Shown: positions 58,419-64,000 of the stretch, piece by piece
How the letters are laid out: each line of letters begins with the position of its first letter
How positions within the stretch are numbered: the stretch's first letter is position 1
Origin: Adenophora triphylla var. japonica
Taxonomy: Eukaryota > Streptophyta > Magnoliopsida > Asterales > Campanulaceae
DNA length: 64,000 nucleotides
Reading direction: 5' to 3'
Assembly: GCA_022495995.1 (NCBI GenBank)
Contig: JAFEMH010002442.1
Coordinates: 181,001 to 245,000 of the forward strand
The notes under the pieces: model-generated
The model's input: only the letters and a program-made list of their open reading frames with translations
Database searches by the model: none
Told to the model about the DNA's origin: nothing
Made by a program: the position numbers and the translations under genes

Positions 58419-58881
58419 CTCTCTCTGTCCCACTTCATGGATCCTATTTTTTCTTTTGGTCTGTCTCACTCTCTTTCATAAATGACAAGTTTTGAATATA
58501 TTTATATCCTTATAATTTAAATATATTTACAAAAAAAACCATTCATTATACCCTTATAATGATAACATATTTACAAAAAAAACTAATCATTAACTACTAT
58601 TCTCTACCCCACATTTAACTTTTACATTCTTTCTCCTCTAATCTTCTACTCAGTTTCAAAAAAACCAATCATTAACTACTTTTCCTTATCCCACATTTAA
58701 CTTTTACATTCTCTCTCCTCTAATCTTCTGCCCACTTACAATTCTTTATTTATTTTTAAATTTTTTTTTTAATAAGCGTGAAATTCAACACCAGAACCCT
58801 TGGTCGGGGCCGGAGGGAGTATTAGTTTTAAAAATAATTTGTATAATGTTACTACTGAACATGATAAAAAATATTAAAAAA

Positions 58882-59033
58882 ACACAATATTTTGGGGGAA
58901 ACTAGTTTCTCCCTAATTTATAAAAAGTCCTGTTTTTTTAAACTGATCTTATATTCGTCAAATATTTGCAAGTTGAAAAAAATTGGACTTTTTATAATTT
59001 ATGGAGAAACTGATTTCTCCCAAAACTTACTCT
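58882..59033. mobile_element. 152-bp foldback MITE, copy 1
   Basis: TTTTGGGGGAAACTAGTTTC, then TCCCTAATTTATAAAAAGTC, and the inverse arm ending GAAACTGATTTCTCCCAAAA. The same element occurs inverted at 61106-61257. Confidence 0.85.
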
Positions 59034-59085
59034 TAAAAAAAAGTGTCATTTGTTGATCCATCATTTGACTGTGGATTAAAAAATG

Positions 59086-59088
<3 letters not shown>

Positions 59089-59130
<42 letters not shown>
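59089..59130. repeat. (AT)n microsatellite
   Basis: About 42 bp of uninterrupted AT. Confidence 0.95.
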
Positions 59131-59136
<6 letters not shown>

Positions 59137-59649
59137 TCAACTTTTATAAGAAAATGCTATTTTTTTGAAAGATAAAAAATAAAATTTTAAATCATAGTAG
59201 CATAATTATGTAAAATGTATTGTATTTTGTTATTATTAAGAATTTTTTTTGTTAAATTTATTTTCTTCATATATATTTTTTCTCATCTTCCTTATTTGCT
59301 TTTGGACAAAAAAATTGACCAAAATAATTATAATTTTCAAGTTAAATACATTAAAATTCCACTTTCACTTTTATATTAGAACTTATTTTATTTTATTAAT
59401 TATAATGTGAAGTAATATAGGTAAATATATTTAATAAGAATAAATTTAATATTTAAACTATTAATTGATCCAGTGATTATATTTCTTTGTTTTAATTCAT
59501 TTTTATTCAATGTACTTTCCTTCATATTTATTTCAAGTTTCAACTACTATTTTTTGTTTGATTATTTTTCTAGTCTCCATAGATGAACAATTTTTGTAGG
59601 CTTCATTCTTAGAAAGAGGAAGAAATGAGAAGTTAAATGTAGGTGAGTA

Positions 59650-60027
59650 TAGGGATGATCAAATTCGGTCCGGTTCCGGTTTCGGGCCTTGAACCGCCGG
59701 TTTCGGTTCGGCGAGGAGGTGAACCTTAATCGGCCCGCTTTTCTCACGGTTCCGGTTATCCGGTTCCGGTTTTCTCACGGTTTTGGTCCGGTTCCGGGCT
59801 TTTCCGGTCCGGTTCCGGGCCGGTTCTATTGAAAAACAACAAATTTTCGTCCGGTTCCGGGCTTTTTCCGGTCCGGTTCACCAATTTGGTGAACCTTAAC
59901 CGGCCCGCCTCCAAACCGGTTCCGGTTACCCCGATTCCGATTTTCTCCCCGATTCATGGCGGTTCCGGGCTTTTCCGGGCCGATTCCGGTCCGGTTTTCT
60001 GGTTCCGGTCCGGTTTGGCCATCCCTA
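59650..60027. mobile_element. hAT-type non-autonomous element (378 bp), 8-bp target duplication
   Basis: Perfect GGTGAGTA duplication (59642-59649, 60028-60035). Ends are TAGGGATGATCAAATTCGGT and the inverse of TAGGGATGGCCAAACCGG. The interior is a GC-rich run of CCGGTTCCGG-type words in both orientations, able to form a strong secondary structure. An 8-bp duplication and TAGGG termini fit hAT elements. No transposase. Confidence 0.88.
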
Positions 60028-60167
60028 GGTGAGTATGTGGATATTTAAGAGGAGAGGGAAAGGACAAAACCAAAATTAAAGGTTCATTAACATTTGTTAT
60101 AGAAGCATTATTGTTTTGGAGGAAAAACTCTCGTGCTTTTTCCACTTGGACTGATTCTAATATACTG

Positions 60168-60315
60168 TTACTAGTAAAAGTCCGTGTTTGAGGACACGTT
60201 TTTTTTTAATTAAAATATTTTTTTTAAAGGCAAAATGGAAAAGGAACAACTTAATGAGTGAGGGCAAAATGAAAAATTTGACACATGATACTGTTTATAG
60301 TACTGTTCATAGCGG
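60168..60315 (+). repeat. Dispersed repeat shared with the IscA promoter region
   Basis: AAAAGTCCGTGTTTGAGGAC through ACTGTTTATAGTACTGTTC; counterpart of 22369-22530. Confidence 0.6.
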
Positions 60316-60327
60316 AGGTGTGATTTA

Positions 60328-60606
60328 CTCCCTCCGTCCCAACAATTGCTTTCCATTTTTTGCCAAGCACGCAAATTAAGAAAATGGGGGGAAGAAAAAA
60401 TGTTGTGAGTGTAATTTGAAAATAGGAGAGAGAATGAATGGAGAGAATAGTAAATTATAATGGTGTTGTGAGTATTAAAATAATGTAGGAGAGAGAATGA
60501 GTGGAGGGAATAGTAAAAATTCCTTTGCCAAAAAAGAAAAGTGGAAGCTATTAACGGGATATCCAAAATGGCAAAATGAGAAGCTACTATTGAAACACGG
60601 AGGGGG
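60328..60606. mobile_element. Stowaway MITE (279 bp)
   Basis: CTCCCTCCGTCCCAACAATT to GAAACACGGAGGGGG, flanked by TA. Lies in GLR intron 1 close to exon 1. Confidence 0.88.
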
Positions 60607-60676
60607 TATACTATAGATGTTACAAACTGATGTAAAAACTTAAGCGAACAAATACGAATCCAGCAGTAATATTAAG

Positions 60677-60683
<7 letters not shown>

Positions 60684-60735
<52 letters not shown>
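60684..60735. repeat. (GA/CT)n microsatellite at the 5' end of GLR intron 1
   Basis: 52 bp. On the gene's strand the intron reads GTAAT and then CT repeats, starting at position +6 after exon end 60740. Confidence 0.97.
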
Positions 60736-60738
<3 letters not shown>

Positions 60739-60739
60739 C

Positions 60740-60905
60740 CTTCAGAAGCTGCAAAAACAACTCCATTGTTGGAATTCCTAGCGTAAAGAACGAGTCTGGT
60801 TTGGTAGTGAGGATGAGACGAGTAGAGGTCAGAGAGTGCCATGGAAATGCATCTCAAACCCAATTCACCAATGTTGGAATTCCTAGCGTGAAGAACGACT
60901 CTGCG
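60740..60905 (-). pseudogene. GLR pseudogene exon 1 (partial, 5' end lost)
   Basis: Reads NSNIGELGLRCISMALSDLY, SSHPHYQTRLVLYARNSNN and GVVFAASE up to a GTAATC donor. This is the start of the GLR amino-terminal domain (the LGLRCISMALSDFY and TRLVL-RDS region of plant clade II proteins). The expected signal peptide and VGVVLD-type strand before it are missing. Instead the sequence upstream reads RRRVVLHARNSN, a near repeat of the later LVLYARNSN, so the 5' part was rearranged or duplicated. It joins in frame to exon 2 at 36242. Confidence 0.82.
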
Positions 60906-61105
60906 TCTCCATAGATCTAGAAAACCACTCTACCTGTTGAAATTTTTAAATCAGATCCCTTCTCCCCCTTCACTGTCGAGTTCAATTTTTATTTTTATTT
61001 TTGGTGAAATTGCTGAAATTAGATCTCATATCTAATTTTGAAATCAAATAAGAGTTTCACTCCGTAATGAAATGCGATGGATATTGGCATTACCCATTTG
61101 CAACA

Positions 61106-61257
61106 AGAGTAAGTTTTGGGAGAAATCAGTTTCTCCATAAATTATAAAAAGTCCAATTTTTTTCAACTTGCAAATATTTGACGAATATAAGAGCAGTTTA
61201 AAAAATTAGGACTTTTTATAATTTAGGGAGAAACTAGTTTCCCCCAAAATATTGTGT
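61106..61257. mobile_element. 152-bp foldback MITE, copy 2 (inverted relative to copy 1)
   Basis: Reverse complement of 58882-59033 with a handful of differences. The two copies bracket 2.1 kb that includes the hAT element and GLR exon 1. Confidence 0.85.
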
Positions 61258-61410
61258 TGCAACAATTCGTAATTATAATGCAAACAATTTCATTTTCTTA
61301 GTTTGATGATTAATAATTAACTTTTTCATTTCATTAAAACAAGAATTTTTATTTGGCTTGACATTTGGTGGCAATGGTGGCCTTTGGATATGCCCAAACG
61401 CATTTCCACT

Positions 61411-61921
61411 ACCACAATGGTTTCAACTCACTCTCCCATTTCATTTAACAATTTTTACACTTTTTTTTATTCACCTAATATTTCATCTACCCATTTCATT
61501 TAACCCCCTACAATGACTAACTTAAATTAAATTTCAACTCCCTCTAACTCATCATTCTATATCCCACCACTTTTGTTTTATTTATATTCTCTATTTTTAT
61601 GTTAGTAAAATTAATAATAATAATTATTATTATTTATAATTAAAAAAATATTTCATACTTAATTAAAAAAATATTGCATCAATTTATAGAAAAAAAATAA
61701 TAATTTTTTTTAAATAAAGGCTAAAATGAAGAATGATAATTGAGAAATGAGTGTTTTTTTTTTTTTTTGTCCAAATCAAATGAAACTTATATTAATTTGT
61801 AGGGAAAAAATGATGAATTTTAGTGAATTTTTCTTTTTATTTTTAAATCATTTATTATAAGATAATTGAGCTTAAATAATTGGGTAAAGCACGGACCAAT
61901 AACAAATTGACACATGGCGGC

Positions 61922-61953
<32 letters not shown>

Positions 61954-62172
61954 GGCAAAAGCACCTCCTCACGCGTCAGCCCAGGCGGTGAAGAGCACGC
62001 TCCTCTGACGGCTCAATCAGGCCACACCACGTGTCACTCATTTTTTTTTTTTAGCTAGATGAAATATTTCAACTTACCTTTTCAACCCACCCCAACCCAC
62101 CCAGCCATTGCAGCATTTCAATTGATTGAAACCCATTTCAACCCACTTTTCAACTCCCTATTGTACATAGCC
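61411..62172 (-). mobile_element. Harbinger-derived MITE (about 760 bp)
   Basis: Starts ACCACAATGGTTTCAACTCA, ends TTTTCAACTCCCTATTGTAC. Shares ends and interior with 21616-22278. Has a poly-A run (61929-61953) and a short GC-rich insert (61965-62035) that the other copy lacks. Confidence 0.7.
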
Positions 62173-63310
62173 TTAGTGCTTAATTGGAGGTGGCCAGGTG
62201 GCAGCTTGGTGGCAGAAAGGTGGCTTAGTTGTGGCAGTGGCTGTGGCATGGTTTATGCATTTTAACAACACTTGGTTAAGTGAGTGATGGTGGGAGAGAC
62301 GGTGGGGGTGGTGGCGGAGGATGGGGATTTGGAATTGAGGGTGGTGGTGGTTGTATGAACATTGCTATGGAAGATAAAGGGTCCGCTCCCGAGTTTTTAG
62401 AGGAGATAAAGGAAAAGAAGAAAAGAGAAGAGAAGAGAAAAGAAAAGAAAAGAAGAGAAGAGGAGGGAATTTTACATTTCATTTAAGTGCTCCTGCGTTT
62501 AAGAAGGAAAAGGAAGTAAAAGAATTTAAATTACATCTTTACCATTTACCCTTAATGAAAGAAGAGGAGAATTATATTTAAGGGACAAAATAGGTATATC
62601 AACAAATATGTTTAATGAAATTTTCTTTCCTTCCATTTCCTTCCACTTTTGAAAGGGATGAATGGAAGGAAAATATTTTCAAATATTTTCCTCCCTTTTC
62701 CTTTCCCTTCCTTTCATGTAAAACTCGAGAGCACAACTTGGAAGGACTTCCACTTCCTTTCTTTTCTCTCCGTTTGGAAACTAGGGAGCACACCCAAAGA
62801 GAGAGAAAAATGTGTTTTGGTTTGAGAATGAATATAGACATGGATATGAAGATGGGTTAAATATATTTATTTTTTGGATGAAAAAATGTATTTATGTGAT
62901 TTTTTTTAATTTATAATGTAAAATATGTATTTTATTAAAACAAAATATTTTATCCAATTATTATATATATTTTTTAAAAGACCAAATTTTAAATAATTAA
63001 AATTATAAAAATATATATTATTATCATTTCATATTATTGAAAAAAAAAATATTTTTTTCTCATAAAAATGTTAATTAACCCTTTTAAAATTATGGGGGTC
63101 GAATTTGAACAATTTGATTATTCCATCTGTTAAATTGTTAATTCTCATGAATGATCCGTTAATTTTATAATGACAGTTAAAAATGTGGTCAAATTAAAAG
63201 TGAAACTAAAATACGCAAGTTACATTTGATCATAAAATTAAAAATAAGCATATAAAATTGACTACCCAATTAGTAATCAGTTCAGTTGACTAAACACTCC
63301 ATAATATATA
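62173..63310. other. Stretch without clear gene; G-rich and AG-rich patches
   Basis: 62190-62360 is rich in GGTGGC words, and 62400-62470 is an AG-rich tract (AAAAGAAGAAAAGAGAAGAG). A frame of 68 codons at 62280 is Gly-rich then Lys/Glu-rich and reflects this composition. 62630-62720 contains TTCCTTCCATTTCC and its near-inverse GGAAGGAAAATATT, perhaps a small MITE. The rest is AT-rich. Confidence 0.4.
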
Positions 63311-63594
63311 CTCCCTCCGTCCCGCTAATATTAGCACACTTTCCTTTTTGGGCGTCCCGTTAATATCCGCACACTCCCAAAAAGGAAACTTTATATTAAT
63401 AAAATATTCACCCAACCCCACTCATTCTCTCTCCTACATTATTTTAATACTCACAACACCATTATAATTTATTACACCCTCCACTCATTCTCTCTCCACT
63501 CATTCTTTTACACTCACAACATTTTATTAAAATATCATATTCTTTAATTCCCGCGCAAACAAGCAATCTGCATGCGATACTACGGGACGGAGGA

Positions 63595-63595
<1 letters not shown>
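63311..63595. mobile_element. Stowaway MITE (285 bp)
   Basis: CTCCCTCCGTCCCGCTAATA to GCGATACTACGGGACGGAGGAG, with TA at both sides. Confidence 0.9.
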
Positions 63596-63643
<48 letters not shown>

Positions 63644-63845
63644 GTATACATATATGTATACATATATATATGTATATATATGTATACATATATGTATATA
63701 TACATATACATATATATACATATATGTATATATACATATATACATATACATATATATACATATATGTATACATATATATATACATATACATATATGTATG
63801 TATACATATATATACATATATATATATATATACATATATTATATA
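63596..63845. repeat. 250-bp AT/GTATAC palindromic microsatellite between two MITEs
   Basis: (TA)n followed by variable TATATGTATACATATATG words. Because both words are self-complementary, the whole tract is strand-symmetric, and both strands show long Tyr/Ile-rich open frames that are artefacts. Confidence 0.95.
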
Positions 63846-64000
63846 CTCCTCCGTCCCACGTGAATGCAAACTTATTTCGCTTTTTGGTCCGTCCCACGTG
63901 AATGCAAACCGCCCAAAATGGAAATAAATTTATTATTTTATATTCACTCTTGCACTCATTCGCTCTCTTCATTTCCTACCACACAATTTATTCAACCAAC
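63846..64000. mobile_element. Stowaway MITE, left part, runs off the window
   Basis: CTCCTCCGTCCCACGTGAAT start, same subfamily as 3633-3914, including the second GTCCGTCCCACGTGAATG box. Confidence 0.85.

Larger units (their letters stand above)
53657..58819. mobile_element. Stowaway-type MITE interrupted by copia-2
   Basis: The left end is reduced to CTCTC at 53657 next to TA. The rest resumes at 58419 (CTCTCTCTGTCCCACTTCAT) and ends GGGCCGGAGGGAG with TA at 58820. Copia-2 therefore landed in the terminal repeat of an existing MITE. Confidence 0.7.
36243..60739 (-). other. Intron 1 of the GLR pseudogene, expanded to about 24.5 kb by nested transposons
   Basis: Exon 1 ends GCAGCTTCTGAAG followed by GTAATC (60739 downwards). 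Exon 2 follows TTAATTGCAG and begins CTCAAGACCTGCTG (36242 downwards). Joining them gives AASEAQDLLKNV, the sequence expected at this point of a GLR amino-terminal domain, in a clean phase-1 junction. All sequence between is retrotransposon, MITE or SINE material. Confidence 0.85.

Noticed and set aside
63462..63972. Several overlapping Tyr/Ile-rich frames on both strands
   Set aside because: Products of the self-complementary AT microsatellite.

Overview
The window is nuclear DNA of a flowering plant, almost certainly a eudicot. The evidence is a split plastid-targeted nuclear gene, a plant-type glutamate receptor-like pseudogene, two plant Ty1/copia elements with initiator-Met-tRNA primer sites, and many Stowaway MITEs with CTCCCTCCGTCCC-type ends and TA target duplications. 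Species cannot be fixed from the sequence. About four fifths of the window is transposon-derived, and only one gene looks intact.

Layout. 1-0.8 kb: minisatellite. 0.84-7.0 kb: a non-coding LTR-type element with a large internal tandem array. 7.0-10.1 kb: a second tandem array followed by captured gene pieces, including one IMP4 exon. 10.4-11.5 kb: Pack-MULE A with a perfect 9-bp target duplication. 12.8-15.1 kb: a Ty3/gypsy-type solo LTR. 15.9-22.3 kb: a PIF/Harbinger element that keeps a broken ORF1, interrupted by Pack-MULE B and a third MULE, followed by a related MITE. 22.6-26.6 kb: the intact three-exon gene for plastid IscA/SufA (iron-sulfur cluster carrier). 29.1-31.8 kb: a MULE inside a MULE, each with long terminal inverted repeats.

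From 61 kb down to 32.6 kb on the minus strand lies one glutamate receptor-like (GLR) pseudogene. Exon 1 is at 60.7-60.9 kb and exons 2-5 are at 36.2-32.6 kb. The two parts join in frame across one intron of about 24.5 kb. That intron holds a tandem array of a small copia-like element with inverted U3 copies (36.4-50.8 kb), itself interrupted by an 8.2-kb copia element (39.9-48.2 kb) and a gypsy solo LTR (48.3-50.6 kb). It also holds a SINE-like insertion (51.1-51.6 kb), a 447-bp inverted repeat, and a young 4.8-kb copia element with two apparently identical 201-bp LTRs (53.7-58.4 kb). The GLR gene is broken by in-frame stops, frameshifts and a MITE in exon 2.

The right end (58.4-64 kb) holds MITEs, a 378-bp hAT-like element with an exact 8-bp duplication, and AT microsatellites. 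The observations I rate highest are: CT microsatellites of similar length starting at intron position +5/+6 in three of the four GLR introns; the tandem inverted-U3 retroelement array; the pair of Pack-MULEs that share ends and a GTGCCAGTG array but carry different cargo; and two strong hairpin-forming loci (20.1 kb and 51.7-52.2 kb).
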